Below are positions 12,556-25,375 of a DNA stretch of 64,000 nucleotides, one piece after another; position 1 is the stretch's first letter, and every line of letters begins with the position of its first letter. The position numbers and the translations under genes are program-made. The stretch is taken from assembly GCA_021464415.1 (NCBI GenBank), contig CM038469.1, positions 6,240,501 through 6,304,500 on the forward strand, given 5' to 3'. The DNA is from Lonicera japonica (lineage: Eukaryota; Streptophyta; Magnoliopsida; Dipsacales; Caprifoliaceae). Under the pieces are notes generated by a model. That model worked only from the letters and a program-made list of their open reading frames with translations. It was not told where the DNA came from and ran no database searches.

Positions 12556-13240
12556 TTATTATAACCATTATTTATATAATTTCCTTTATTATTATTTTCT
12601 AAATATGTACATTAATTGATATTAAATATTACAATTGTTTTTTGTTTAGGTGTACAAGCATAAGCATACTTACAAATTAACTTTACCATCTTTAGTATTT
12701 ATAAGTTAACAATTAACTTGATGTTAGCAATATATTAAAGTTAACACAGTACGACAATATAAAAAATTCGCCGTTTATATTAGATTAGGGTATATTCGTG
12801 CCATTCAGCACGGTACAATAAATTATATATAATAATAGGATAAAAAAGATTAACGTGTGACAAATCTAAATTGACAAATATCAATCAGTCTATTTTAAGC
12901 CCATTATCTAATCTAGTCTAACATTTTGAACAACTGAAACATAAGTTTAATATATTTTCGTGCTAGAAAAACTAAAAATATACTAGATTGGACCGATGTC
13001 AGTATGATTTGAAAATAGTCTAAAAATTGGATTAATGTACCGTGAAAACTCTTAAAAATGACAAATTGGGATGATTGATAATGTAAAAATACATAACATA
13101 CATCCTTAAATGTTACTCAATAATTTTTCTTGATTTTTTTTGCATAATTCTATAATCACGATCGATCTTGTTTAATTGATATTGATTAGTAGATTTTAAA
13201 TATTAAAATTTTATTAAAATTTGAATTTTTTTATTTTAAG
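12556..13240. other. AT-rich intergenic DNA
   Basis: I see no gene, RNA or intact element here. Confidence 0.5.
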
Positions 13241-13608
13241 TTATGGTATTTTTAATGTAGATAAAATTATTAGTATGTGAGAGTTTATTGTGTGTATATT
13301 ATTAGTGTGAGTTTTTTTAACCATTAAATTCTTATATTTTTTGGAGAAAATTTTGATCAAAGATGGTGTTTTATAATATAAATTTAAGTTATGGTATTTT
13401 TAATGTTGATAAAAGTATTAATATGTGAAAGTTTATTGTGTGTATATTATTAGTGTGATGTTTTTAACTTTAATGTAACATCTTGGCGTGTATAAAACCC
13501 ATCCAATGTTGTAGAACTAATGCACAATATAATATGTGTATTTTTAACCATTAAATTCTTATACTTTTTGGAGAAAATTTTGATCAAAGATGATGTTTTA
13601 TAATATAA
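13241..13608. repeat. Direct duplication, ~147-bp period
   Basis: The sequence from 13,241 (TTATGGTATTTTTAATGT...) recurs from 13,388. The second copy has about 75 extra bases (near 13,470-13,545) before the shared tail around TTGGAGAAAATTTTGATCAA. It is non-coding. Confidence 0.75.
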
Positions 13609-13668
13609 ATAGATAACGTATCTAATCTCACGGTGAAATAGGCTACAATAACCTCCGTCCGACTTTAA

Positions 13669-13938
13669 GGTTCTGTTTGATAGCAATATGTAAAATAAAA
13701 AGGAAATAACTAATTTAAATGAGAAGATGGAAATAAGTTGAGGCATGTGGTAAGATGTTCTCTCATTTTTGTAAGTATGTGTCATTCATCATTCTTTATG
13801 TTTTGTGGAAACATTTTCTTCACCACTACTCAAAGAAAATAAGAGTTAATCTCACCACATGCCTTACCTTATTTTCCATTTTTTCATCAAAATTGGCTAT
13901 TTTTCTTTTCATTTTCCATGTTGTTATCAAACGGAATT
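13669..13938. mobile_element. Tourist-like MITE (family T2)
   Basis: The ends are GGTTCTGTTTGATAGCAA and, at the right, the reverse complement of AATTCCGTTTGATAACAA. TAA flanks both sides (13,666-13,668 and 13,939-13,941). Length is 270 bp. The element lies about 0.9 kb upstream of the intact hydrolase gene. Confidence 0.75.
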
Positions 13939-14814
13939 TAACTTATCATTCGAACACAATTAAACTAAAAAGGAAGTTCGATAAGGTAGACCATGTTCCC
14001 ATTTTTAAGTAAATAAAATAATATTTTACGCATTAGAAACAAAAATATGATGATAAAGCTCGGGATGCAAAAAAGTTAGAAAAGATGTTAAAAACTTGGC
14101 ATCATATTTATCCCGATTCTCTTCTCCTCAAAGTTGAATACTGAGTTACTCAAACGGTTATACACTATATCACAAAAATTTATTATTATGAAAAGTTCGA
14201 AAGCATTTAAGGGTATTGAAATCATGTATTTTTTTTTTATTTTGTTATTGTGGGTTTTTATTTCACAAAAATAATATTTTCAATACAACGTAAGTAGTTG
14301 GACTCAAACTCTTACAACAATTTTTTTTTTTTTTTAACATTTTCTGTTTAATTTGTATATAAGTGAATCGCTACAAACACATTGCTTGCATACATCCTTT
14401 CATTTAGATTATGTTTTTTTATTTTGTATCTTACAAAATTTTTGAATTAATTTTTAGACACTTCGACTAATTTCTTCTCACGGAGTTGCGCCTGCCAGCT
14501 GAGCACAGTTTTTCTCTGCCAAAATTCAATACCCAATAAGACTCCAGCAAAGAAAAAAAACAAGGGGGCTACAGCTTGTGGTTGGTTACTTACGTGTAGA
14601 TTTTAGACACAATAATTTGGCCAGCAGGCTGTTTTAGCAACAGTGAATAAACTCCCAAGGCCATCATTTTCCTGGGAACAATCAGAGTCATCCTCAACGG
14701 GAACCCTCACGAGCATTCATAGCAACAATCACTCTCTCTTCCACTTCCACCTCCACCTCAAATTCATCACCTCAATCACCACTACACAAACAATAACCAT
14801 ATCTACATGAACAA
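13939..14814 (+). promoter_or_regulatory. Upstream region and 5' leader of hydrolase copy 1
   Basis: The last ~115 bases before the start codon are pyrimidine-rich with CTCTCT and CACCTC runs, as in plant 5' leaders. Part of this leader (about 14,757-14,814) is kept in copy 2 at about 31,128-31,193. No convincing TATA box was identified. The more distal part is AT-rich intergenic DNA. Confidence 0.4.
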
Positions 14815-17800
14815 ATGGGACTATGTTTATCCAGGAACTTAAAATCAAAGCCGCCAAAACGCATATCGAACCAGTCAAATAGCGGTAGCAGTAGATGGAC
14901 TAGAATTCGATCGAGGAAGGAAAAAATTGATGATTCTTCGATTGAAGATCAAGCCCTAGCGGCGGCGATTTTGTTCCAGCAGCTTCAGAATGGCGGCGAC
15001 GGCGGCGGTTCTGTGCCGTTTGATCGGTCTAGTTCTATGAGGTACACTAGTGGGAACTCGAAGAAGCAGACAGGGTTACCTCGTAGTTCGAGTTCTAGGG
15101 CTAGGTCTTTGACTGATCCTCTTCTTCAGCCTCACCAGCTTCTTAATCAGGTTTGTTAAATTGGAGTGCTTTCTTGTTGTTGATTATTGAATCTGAATCC
15201 TTAACGTTTATTGCTGAACTGAACTTGTGAAGATTGTGTTTGATTTTATTTAGCTCTTAATGCTGAATATATGGTGTTTTATAATACATGAATAGCTATT
15301 GAATAAAAAGAATACGGGCATTTATGGAATAAATTTTAATTGAATTTAAATTAACCACTTAGCTCCGGACGTGTCTTAAGTAAGGTCATTTGAAAGCTGA
15401 ATGCTGAATTTTAATCCAATTATGCATTAAGAGGTGATCAAACAAACAGCAAATCTAGCTTTTAATGCTGATTAGACTTCCGTTAGGTAAAAACAAACAC
15501 CACCTTATTTGTTTCAGACTGTTCAGTTATGGTGATTTCTGTAAGCTTTGAAGTAATGCTGTGCTAATAGGGATTTTTCTGTTGTTTATGTGATTGTGTT
15601 TTATTGTGTTGCAATAACGGTTCTAAATTTGATAGGAGTGATTATTTGGTTTTGTACTGGGTATAGAAACCCTAACTGGTTCTAATGCAGATTAAAAGCC
15701 AATGAAGGAAAGAAAAGTGGGACCAAATCGGAAAATTCATTTGAGGAGTTTTCCATAATGATAGATTGTTATAACACGTTAGCCAATTCAATTCATTTGA
15801 ACTAAATTATTTAGGTTCAATTATGAAATTGAAGAATTTTGTAACAAATTTGGATCTGGGTGCGGCTTCCTTCGATAAGTTCAGGAATAAAAGAAATTTG
15901 CTTTATCTAAAATTTAGGCTCATTAATGAAATAGAGGAAATGTTGTCCAAAGTGGGTGACTATTAAGACCTTTAAGACTAAAATTGATCTGGTTGGGACT
16001 TCATAATTTGCTGTTAGTCAATGGATTGAAATTTGAAAGCATGGACTGTGTGGTCACAAGATATGTTCTAATTTTTATCTAAATTTGTTCCCACAAAAAA
16101 TATGTCCATGAAGCCTCTATATTTCCATGAAAAATTGATTCTAGGGGAAATTATGCAATCAAACACCACTAAAAGTGAAAAAAAGAAGAAGAGATTTTCA
16201 GCATTTTCCATGGAAAAGAATTACAGTCGAGCCTTGTACAATCTCCTGGTTCTCCCTTCCCCTGCCACTAAAATTTGGGGTATGTGCTTGTCGAAAACAT
16301 ATGACAGGAGGCGTGTAAGTCACAAAAGGAATTCAAAAGTCAGTAGGATCTGCTTGATCTATTAGCAAAGAGAAAAAGGAAAAATGGTGAACTAAAGACT
16401 TTTCTTTGTACCTGTTGTGCTTCCATGTGAAATTCTTATCTTTGTTTCGTTGCGTTAAGGTATAAATCAAGCTACCCCGTTATGTTCTTTTATCGTGCTA
16501 GATATTTTTTTCAAGACACGCATTCCGTTAAATCTGTGTGCTAGGTACAGCTCAGTGATGTTTAAATTCATTTATGCAAGAAATTTGTATTCATCTTTCT
16601 TTAATTATCCTCTAGTTTTCTCACTAGTATTCTTTTGTTTAATAGGATGTAAAGCTTGATGGCGTAGAGACCAACCATTTTGTCCTTGTTCACGGTGGTG
16701 GTTTTGGTGCTTGGTGTTGGTACAAAACTATAGCACTTCTAGAAGAAGGTGGATTCAGAGTTACTGCCATTGATTTAACTGGTTCTGGAATTCATTCTTT
16801 CGACACCAACAACATCACAAGTCTTTCACAATATGTAAAGCCACTTACTGATTTTCTTGGGAAGCTTCCTGAGGGCGAGAAGGTCATTTTGTTGTCTATC
16901 ATTTAATTTCCTTTTCTTTTCTATTGGTTTTGGTGCCAAGCAAGTAATGTATGTTTTAACAGTATCACTGAATTTTATAATCTTTCTTCCTTGAACGTGC
17001 AGGTTATTTTGGTAGGACATGATTTTGGTGGTGCATGTATATCATATGCAATGGAGTTGTTTCCATTGAAAGTCTCGAAAGCTATTTTTATTGCTGCAGC
17101 CATGTTGACTAGCGGACAAAGTACTCTTGATATGTTCTCCCAGAAGGTTTGATTGTCACTCAATTCAAAATTTTATCTGTTTCATCCCCGTCCATATTTA
17201 TGGAATGACCATATGAACACTTCACACAAAATTTAACTAGAATCTTGCTTATTCTGGGGACCCTTTCCCGAGAGTTTCAAGATTTAAGCTGCAAAGTTTT
17301 GAAATTGATTTGGCTATTCAGATTATCTGTAGTTTAGTGCATAATTAAGTTGTGTATTTTTTATTTTTTTTTCCAAATGTTTGGAATAATTTAGAGATAT
17401 TGTTAATGACTATTGTAGGCAGATTCCGATGATCTGATGCGGCAGGCTCAAATATTTATTTATGCAAATGGGAGTAATCAAGCTCCAACTGCTATTGATC
17501 TTGACAAATCTCTTTTGAGGGACTTGTTATTCAATCAGAGCCCTGCCAAGGTAATTTCTGTCGACCAGCTGATAATTTGTTCCATGATAGAATTAGCCTC
17601 CAATGAGAATTGATATTACATTTGCATTTGAAGAAGTATAAAATAAAACGGGAATTTTGAAATCCATTTCCTTCATTAGAAGTGATCCATGTAAAAACTT
17701 GAAGTGGCTCCCAAAATTTTTAGTGTGGGTTACAAAGCGCCTTCTTTGAATTATTCAAATAAACTGTTTTTAACTTTTATCATCTACTATTTATTGCTCA

Positions 17801-18607
17801 CTTTTGGGATGATGGGTGGAGAATTTTTTTTAATACACCTGTTGCCAAAGCCAATATGGCTTTGCCAAAGTAAGTGCTACTGGGAATATTTGAACCATGT
17901 GCTCTTTGCCTCAAAAAAAAAAAAAAAAATGTGCTCTCACTATTCTGGCAAAATTCATACACTCCCTGCCTACCCAATTAAGTGTTTGGTTTCCTTTTCA
18001 AGAACATATGCAACGTATCAAAACTCGCAATTGAAAACATGTTTCATTCTAAAACATTGATTGTGATGAAATTATTGCGTTCTTCAAACCTATGAAGTCA
18101 CATGAGGGCTGGTCCTGGGGTTTTGCAGGGGATCCCTGATGCAATTAGAGTTTTTATAATTTGTGCAAAAGCCCAAGACTGTAAACACTTTACTAGAATA
18201 AAGACCCAAGAATTATGTTGTGTATGTTAAAAAGTACCCAACGATTCAATTTATATACCGGCAGACTATATATTTATGGACCAACATTGTTAGGTATGGA
18301 ATGAGTTTTTACTTATTTGCTTTCACTGTTTCAGGATATCGCGTTAGCATCCGTTTCAATGAGACCGATTCCATTTTCACCAGTTTTGGAGAAGCTCTCT
18401 CTTTCCGAAACAAACTACAGCTCAGTGAGGCGGTTTTATATACAAACCTTAGAAGATAATGCCATACCCATTTCTCTACAAGAAAGCATGATAAACAATA
18501 GCCCTCCTGAGCATGTTTTCCGGCTTAAAGGCGCTGACCACTCGCCATTTTTCTCAAGGCCTCAAGCCCTGCACAGGCTGCTGGTAGAGATCGCAAAAAT
18601 CCAATAA
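14815..18607 (+). CDS. Methylesterase-like alpha/beta-hydrolase (MES11-type), intact copy
   Basis: Five exons, all in phase 0: 14,815-15,150, 16,646-16,882, 17,003-17,146, 17,419-17,550 and 18,335-18,607. They give 373 residues. Introns have GT-AG ends. The serine-rich, basic N-terminal extension (residues 1-112) starts MGLCLS, a fit to an N-myristoylation motif with a nearby Cys. The hydrolase fold follows: oxyanion region HGGGFGAW at 128-135, nucleophile elbow VGHDFGG with Asp198 in place of the usual Ser, acid Asp324 and base His352 (GADHS). The MES family (SABP2 relatives) cleaves methyl esters of plant hormones. The MES11-type group has an N-terminal extension often predicted to be plastid-targeted, and I recall it also lacks the Ser, so methylesterase activity is doubtful here. 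No stop or frameshift is seen, and three broken copies follow downstream. Confidence 0.88.
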
Positions 18608-19153
18608 ATTGAAGACATCATTTGATCGGTTAATTTGCTTTTGGAGACCTATATTTATCTTCTAGAGTTCAACTGACATGTACCAAGAACTGGTATATGC
18701 ACATGTATGCGGCTTTATAATTTGATCAGATATAAATTCAGTTGTGTAGGTAGTGTTGTTTTGGTCATGTACATGCATATTGATTTCATTAAAATGTTTT
18801 GTTAGAAATTTAAGATAAGAATCCTTGTCATGTTCATATGTCTTAAGCTGTTGTGATTAGCTATGAATAGTCGCAAAAATAAAGTGAAAAATAAAGTTAA
18901 ATTTGAGCTAGTTCTCATCTTATATGCATTATTTATTTTGTGTGTGTGTGTGTTTTTTTTTTGGGTTGTAACCACCCACCCAACCAAGCTTGCTGCCCTC
19001 CTGCGTGAGGATTCCAACAGCCTCCCCGTTTGGGTTTTGTTTTATTGTTTTGCTGTTTTGCCTTTGTTTTTTATTGTTAAACCCACGTGGATCCTTATAG
19101 TCAAGAACCATTGCACTTCATCCACACTCTCATCGTTGGACTAGGGACTACAA

Positions 19154-19497
19154 TGGGGGGCCGGGTTATTTACACTATATATTTATCACAATTACTTTTT
19201 AATAGTAAATTTATTATCACTAACAACCCTTTAAAGCTCACTTAATGAGAGATGAGTGTAGTCACATACAGTTTATTGGTAAGAATTTGTCTAACGTCAA
19301 GTAATAGAGTGATGAAGTGTTTTTTAAATAAAATCCGTCTAATGAGAGGTGAGTGCACTCACATAAATTCGGTCAAAATGAGAAGAGTATGTTGCTAAGT
19401 GGGTAAACATTTTAAGCATAAGCGTTAAAATGTATTTTTAATTAAATATTTAAGGGAGAGTTTATAACATATTTAAAGAGTGTAAATAACATCTATC
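19154..19497. mobile_element. Degraded MITE related to the 12.1 kb element
   Basis: The left edge (GGGTTATTTACAC) and right edge (GTGTAAATAACATC) are inverted. Internal stretches such as GTGAGTGCACTCACATAAA match the 12,144-12,555 element, with paralogous sequence at 47,152-47,500. It predates the A/B duplication because both units carry it. Confidence 0.6.
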
Positions 19498-19807
19498 AAC
19501 ATAAATTCAATCATTGGTTATTAAAATAATACACTTATTTCAATATTAGATGTTCGAAGGGAGCGTGCAAGTGGGAAGAATAGGATCATTGCCATCATGA
19601 CTCATAACACACTTCAACCAAACCGATCCTTAATTAATAAAAGGGAGAGGAACCATTGGCGGATTCAAAAAAACTATAACCCATCTGTCTACTGACACGC
19701 ACAAAGCTCAGCACAGGCCAGCTCACAATCCTTCTCTTATTCAAATGAAAAACATAGTATTAATACATGAACTAGCAAGGTTGAACCAATGAACATTTGA
19801 AATCTTA

Positions 19808-20099
19808 TGTTCCGTTTGATTGTAAAAGATGGGAAAAATAAATAAATTTAGTTAATTTATGTGAAAAGATATAAAATACGGTAAGAGATGTTACTCATTT
19901 TATGAATATATATACTTCATCTTTCAATATTTTTGGTGAAAAATTTTTACTTATCACCAAGTAAAGAAAATTTTTTCATAGAAAAACTTAAAAAATAAGA
20001 GGATATCACATCTATCACTCAACTTAATTTTTTTTTGTATTTTTTCACTAAAATTAACTTAATTTATTTTCCTTTTTCACCTTGCAATCAAACGGAGCC
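19808..20099. mobile_element. Tourist-like MITE (family T2) with a paralogous empty site
   Basis: The inverted ends are TGTTCCGTTTGATTGTAA and the reverse complement of GGCTCCGTTTGATTGCAA. TTA flanks it at 19,805-19,807 and 20,100-20,102. Length is 292 bp. Unit B at 48,885-48,895 reads straight through with one TTA (48,887-48,889), so this inserted in unit A after the duplication. Confidence 0.9.
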
Positions 20100-21559
20100 T
20101 TAGGATGTTTTTAAATGCACCCATAATCAGTATTTTCATCCAAATATGAGAATATTTTCTTCTAACCGCGTCAGTTCTTTAAATATTGCACTTCACCCCA
20201 ATTGTGGGGCTTGTTTATTGGAACAATGCAAGGACGATAAAGTTTCGTCCATAAAAATAAAGACATTAAACAATATTAAATTTTTCATTAATATAAGACA
20301 TAATGAACAAAATTTACATTGTTCTTAATAAATTTTGTTAAAAATTATGTATATATAGTACCTCTGAAAATACAAAATATTAATTGTGATAAATATAATT
20401 TAACCAATTATATGATATTTCATATAATCTTTCACTACTCATTGCTCCCAATTCGTAATTATTCATATTTCAAATTTTTCTACAAATTTATTTTTATCGC
20501 ATAAATAAATATAAATCTTAATTCACTACACAAAAAATATATATTAAAAGATCAATTTGTTGTGTGTAAACATATATATATATAGAGAGAGAGAAGCGGA
20601 ATGGTAGGTACTTTTTATCATATGTTATGGTGAGTACTTCTCTAAATTTGTACATTTTTATTATATTTAGGGGCGATGATCCGTTAAATATTATTATATT
20701 AACCATGTATACTTTAATTAATATTATAAGCACTTGATATTCTTACTAATTTATAGTAAATAATGGTGTGGTGTAACTTGTTATGGTATGCATGCACAAA
20801 CCATAGTGAATATAGTTTATATTACTTAAAAAATCATCAAAATAAATAGTTTCAGTTTAGCAAAAATTCTCAAATTGGACAATTAGTATTTTTAATATCA
20901 TTTAAACATAATTTAAATGTTAAAACACCAACTCAAATCCTAAAGATGTGTTAATTTAGAGAAGTGCCTACCATAATTTGCGGTGAAAAGTACATACCAT
21001 TTCACTACTTTATATATCATACACACACACACATATCATACACATAAAAACTTTGAGTCATGCTAAATATCGAAATTATGTTCAAGAGCAATTGGTTGAA
21101 CAAAAGAAAATCCTTAAAGAACAACTTAATAGTAAAACACTTCAAAATAAAAAACCAATATAATTATTATTTGTAGCATATAGCAACCAGAAATGTACAA
21201 AATTAAAAGTTATAATTAAGAATCTTAAGCAAATACAAATAGGCTAATTAAATCTGCTATGTTTAAAAGGATATATATATATATATATACGAGAACAAAA
21301 CCATATAATCTTAAGGCCATACAAGATATGAAAAACGTGAAAAGAAGATCAAAAGAGTAACCATTCTAAGTCAAAGACAACAATAAAAAAATCCCACCAG
21401 ATATAAAAATTTGTTTGCGCCTTGCAATTGGTTGGATCTGTTCCCTTCTCTATTTTTGGGTTTTGCTTTGTAAGATGATTTCTTCGTAATTGTGTAAGTG
21501 TTTTGTTGTAAAAAAAATATGATGGAGAAAAAAATTTAATAAAAATAAGTTAATAATGA

Positions 21560-22230
21560 CGATTTTTTCTTAGGATAGAAACCGGGGTGAGAAGAAAGTT
21601 GAGGGAGTTTAATTCATTTAGCATAATGGGCCAAAACTATTGGGCCCATTGCCAAGTTGGCCTGGCCTTTTACTTTAACAGAGGCCCAAGCCCAATTACG
21701 AAGGACCTTTATAATATATTGCTGACTGAAATACTGCGCAGTCGAGTAAAGCATATCAAGGCCGATCTGGTCATTCATGTACTAATACTTCCCGAGTAAT
21801 GTCAGTGTACACCAAAAAGATCGTACGTCGATGTGGTCATCCCCACCAATGGGGATGGGACACTTCTATTTGGTCGATCCATTGAATGCCACGCCGATGT
21901 AGGCGTTGCTACCAACTAGAAGAGGATAGCTGTAAAGTGTGAAGTTAGTTGGTTGTGGATAAGATTCAATTCACATGTAAAGTGCTATAGTATGGCTTGA
22001 ATTTTACCCTTTATTGTATTTGTACTACTTACTTTAATAAAGTATTGTAACCCTAATTCTACAGATATAAATAAAAAGGGGGTGCTCATAAAGAAGGGAT
22101 CAAAACTTGGAGTTAATAAGATATATATAGAGAGAGCTGGTAGCTTATAATATTGTTCTTTAATCTTCACCAAATTAATACAATACACTCACCAAAAAGG
22201 AAGACGTACTATCAGTAGATGTAAAAATCA
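21560..22230. other. Possible LTR remnant (also in unit B)
   Basis: This stretch has features of a plant LTR promoter and 3' end: several TGGGCC / AGGCCCAAG words, a possible TATA (ATATAAATAAAAAG near 22,065) and a terminal AATACAATACACTCACC. It recurs at about 50,340-50,970. I found no TG...CA boundaries or target duplication, so the reading is weak. Confidence 0.25.
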
Positions 22231-23439
22231 CTGGGGGACCTAACTTTAACCCAAATAAGTTATTATTTTCTCTTTGTTATCCATTGGTGTGTTTATTTTG
22301 CCAAAAACTTCATCTTGTGAGCCCATCCAATTTGTTTGTCCCCACAAAATTCTTTTACGCTATTTTTAGGTTATATTTGACTTAGTTTTAAATTTTAGTT
22401 TGGTAAAAAAAATTGAGTTTACGGATACATTTAAAAACAATAGAAATATTATTAGACAGGTTTCTACATGAAAATTCAACTAGTTATTTTCACACTTTTA
22501 GTAATCAACCATTTTTCGTGTATTTTAATTAATTTCCTTTACTTAGTGTCTTATAAGCAAAGACATATCCATAATTTCAAATTTGGAGGGCCAAAAGCAA
22601 GCTTATATATTTTATTTTTCTTTATAGATAAAAGTATTTAACCTTCAAAATATGTTCAAAACATGCTAACAGAGGAAGACTTGTAGTGGCTGCGTTTTGT
22701 TTTTTTCATATATCTATAATGGTTAATTTATGTTGTTTAAGAAGAGCCTCCCAAAAATCCAAAACTTTATAAATTTTACGTGTAAAATAATAAAAAAAAA
22801 ACCCCTTAAAGGGCCATTAAGATATAATATTTTTGTATATAATAAGTAATACTATTATTATTAAGGGTGGCATTTTGTAATTGCAAACTCAATATCGACC
22901 AAAAACTGACTGAATTATATTAAATAGTAATCGAAAGCTCGAAAATTAACTTGGTTGGTAACTGACTATTATTATTACCAGTATCCAATTTGATTTTAAT
23001 TGATTGACTGAATTTTATATTTTTAAATTTTTTATACTCATTTTATAGACTAAGGGTGCGCTTGTTTTGTTTTCTGGATCTGAATGCTAAATTTGAAAAC
23101 TGAATACTGGTTTTAAAGTTTGAAAACTGAATCTGAAAAATCTATTTGTTTTGTTTCTAAATGTCATATCTAAGTATGTGTTATTTGTTTGAACATATCA
23201 CATTTGAATGTTGTATAAATGTAATTTGGAGAAATTTTCCCTAATCCACTTATATTATAAAAATGACTATATTTAAAAAGATACAAATAAAAGAAGTATT
23301 TTACTTCTTTAAAAATTAAATTTTCAAACTTAAAAAATACTCATTCTTATTTTTTAAGAGATAAAATAAATGTTGAAACCTAAAATCTAAAATCAACTAA
23401 ATAAAATTAAAACTCTTTTAACTCTAACCAACCTATGCG

Positions 23440-24660
23440 TACAAGACCTGTTACTACTAATAGTCTAACTCCTATATTCATATTATGCAAATAACCCTTA
23501 ACTATTTTAATTCTCACACGCACACACACACACAAGAAAGGACAAAGCGAAAGAAAGCCAAAAATGGGTTTCATCTCATTCACACACCGCCCACTTCTTC
23601 TTACCTTCCATTCTCCCACCATCGAACCTTTATACCATACCAACTCTCTCCTTCTTCCCTTCTCCAACCATCGAATAATGATTATAATTCATATAATTAT
23701 TCTAGGCTTAATTTATTTATATTTAAGATATTTGTTCCTCATAAGATTATATTGTTATTTATTTATTGAACTATGATTTTAAATTGTATGACTAAGTGCG
23801 ACAGATGTTGGTATTTCAATATAGACAATGTAATTCGTACTAGATAATGGTATTATGCTTATTCAATCAATCCATATTATTAATCTTATACTTTAGAATA
23901 TTTTTTTCACATTTTTTTGGGTGATTTTTTGGATCTTTTAAATAGCGAATCAGTGCGTATCGCCAAAATTGATACCCTATCAATATTTGAGTTAAAAATT
24001 GAGTGGCTAAGTCATACATTGAAACTGAGACTTTGAACCATGAAACATCCTATACTTAAAAAGCTGACTGGTGACTACTAATCGTCTAACTCCTATATTC
24101 TTATCATGTAAATAACCTTTAGTTATTTTAATTCACACACACAAATGAGAGGCCAAAGAAATCCAAAAATGGATTTCATCTCATTCACACCACCCACCTC
24201 CTCTTACCTTCCCTCCTTCCACCACCGAACCTTCATATCATAACAGCTCTCTCCTTCTTCCCTTTTCCAAAACCACCTAATAATGATTATAATTTATATT
24301 ATTATTCTAGGCTTAATTGATTTATATTTGAGATATTTGTATCTCACAATATTGTATTGTTATAAATTTATTGAATTATAATTTTAAATTATATTACTAA
24401 ATGCGACAAATGTTAGTATTTTAATATAGATGATGTAATTCATAGTATATAATAGTATTATGCTTATTTAATCAGTTAATTTTATTAATCTTATACTTTA
24501 GAAATGTTTTCACATTTTTTTTTGTATTTTTTAGGCATTTTAAATAGTGAATTTGTGCGTATTACCAAAAACAATATCGTTATCAATATCCAAATTAAAA
24601 ATTGAATGGCCGAATCTGCCTTAAAAATTGCGACTTTGAACTGTAAACCAGCCCATAATT
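23440..24660. repeat. Tandem duplication, two ~610-bp copies
   Basis: The block starting near 23,440 (CTAACTCCTATATTC...) recurs from about 24,080 with the same internal order: a CA-rich stretch, TTTCATCTCATTCACAC, a pyrimidine-rich leader-like part, and the TTCTAGGCTTAATT block. The first ~200 bases also resemble the third, better copy at 25,376. No open frame is shared. Confidence 0.7.
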
Positions 24661-24663
24661 AAA

Positions 24664-24905
24664 GGCGTCATTTGGTTTACGGAAGAAAAATCAAATCTCT
24701 TATCTTTTTCATGGAGGTGAGAAATTAAAATTTGTGTCAAGTTTTCATTCTTATATTAAGCAGGGGTATTGTTATCCAAAATTTTTATAATAAATACAAA
24801 ACAATCATAAGAAAAAATTAATTCCATAAATGTTAAAAAGAATAATTTTTCCTCGTACTTCTCCCTCCATTAAAAAATATTTTTAGAATTTATACTTATT
24901 AAATA
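24664..24905. mobile_element. Truncated Tourist-like MITE (family T1)
   Basis: The left end (GGCGTCATTTGGTTTACGG) and internal sequence match the 2,698 and 38,196 elements. The right part is cut near an AT dinucleotide run at 24,902-24,923, and no right inverted end is present. Confidence 0.6.
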
Positions 24906-24975
24906 TATATATATATATATATATGTATGTAGGGGAAAGATCTAAAGAGGACATTTTTTTGATCTTTAAATGCGG

Positions 24976-25285
24976 ATCAATTATTTTGAGAGGTAAATGG
25001 ATGAATATTTTTATAAAACTTGGTGAAGATACTTTCCATGATTATAAGATCATCTCTGCCAATTTTCATCGAAAAATTCAACCGAGAAGTGAGTTAGCTA
25101 AACATTTTAAATTTTAATAGCTAAAAATGTCAATTTATATTAATTTTTTAGTTAACCCACTTCCTGATTGAATTTTTTGATAAAAATTGACGGATATGAT
25201 TTATTAATCATGGAGATCATTTTTATCAAGTTTTATAAAAAAATTCATCTATTTATTCTCTTAAAATAACCAATTTATATTAAAA
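24976..25285. mobile_element. Foldback element with ~145-bp arms
   Basis: The left arm (about 24,976-25,115) is repeated as an imperfect reverse complement at about 25,130-25,285. Shared words include TTTTTATAAAACTTG, CATGATTA and AAAAATTCAA with GAAGTG. A stretch of each arm resembles the foldback at 3,523-3,788, suggesting one family. A transcript would fold into a long, nearly loopless hairpin. Confidence 0.7.
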
Positions 25286-25375
25286 AACGAAAAAATTGAT
25301 CCATTTTATATCCTTTTATGTATATATTTTTTTTAACCTTAAAAGAGTCCGCAAAACAAACGAGCCAAAAAAAAG

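Larger units (their letters stand above)
18608..23290. repeat. Segmental duplication unit A (partner of 46.6-53.8 kb)
   Basis: Everything downstream of hydrolase copy 1 to about 23,290 recurs in order after copy 3. Landmarks include the GT microsatellite (18,940), the ATTCACTACAC block (20,520 / 49,311), the TGGGCCCATTGCCAAG block (21,637 / 50,395) and the GAAGACTTGTAGTGG block (22,675 / 51,396). Unit A lacks the two solo LTRs of unit B and carries its own MITE at 19,808. Its first ~450 bases and a block around 22,440-22,740 also occur behind copy 2. No gene is seen; the short open frames differ between copies. Confidence 0.85.

Noticed and set aside
18608..19144. Frames around the GT microsatellite downstream of hydrolase copies 1 and 3
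   Set aside because: They lie in the 3' flank conserved by duplication, differ between copies, and depend on microsatellite length.
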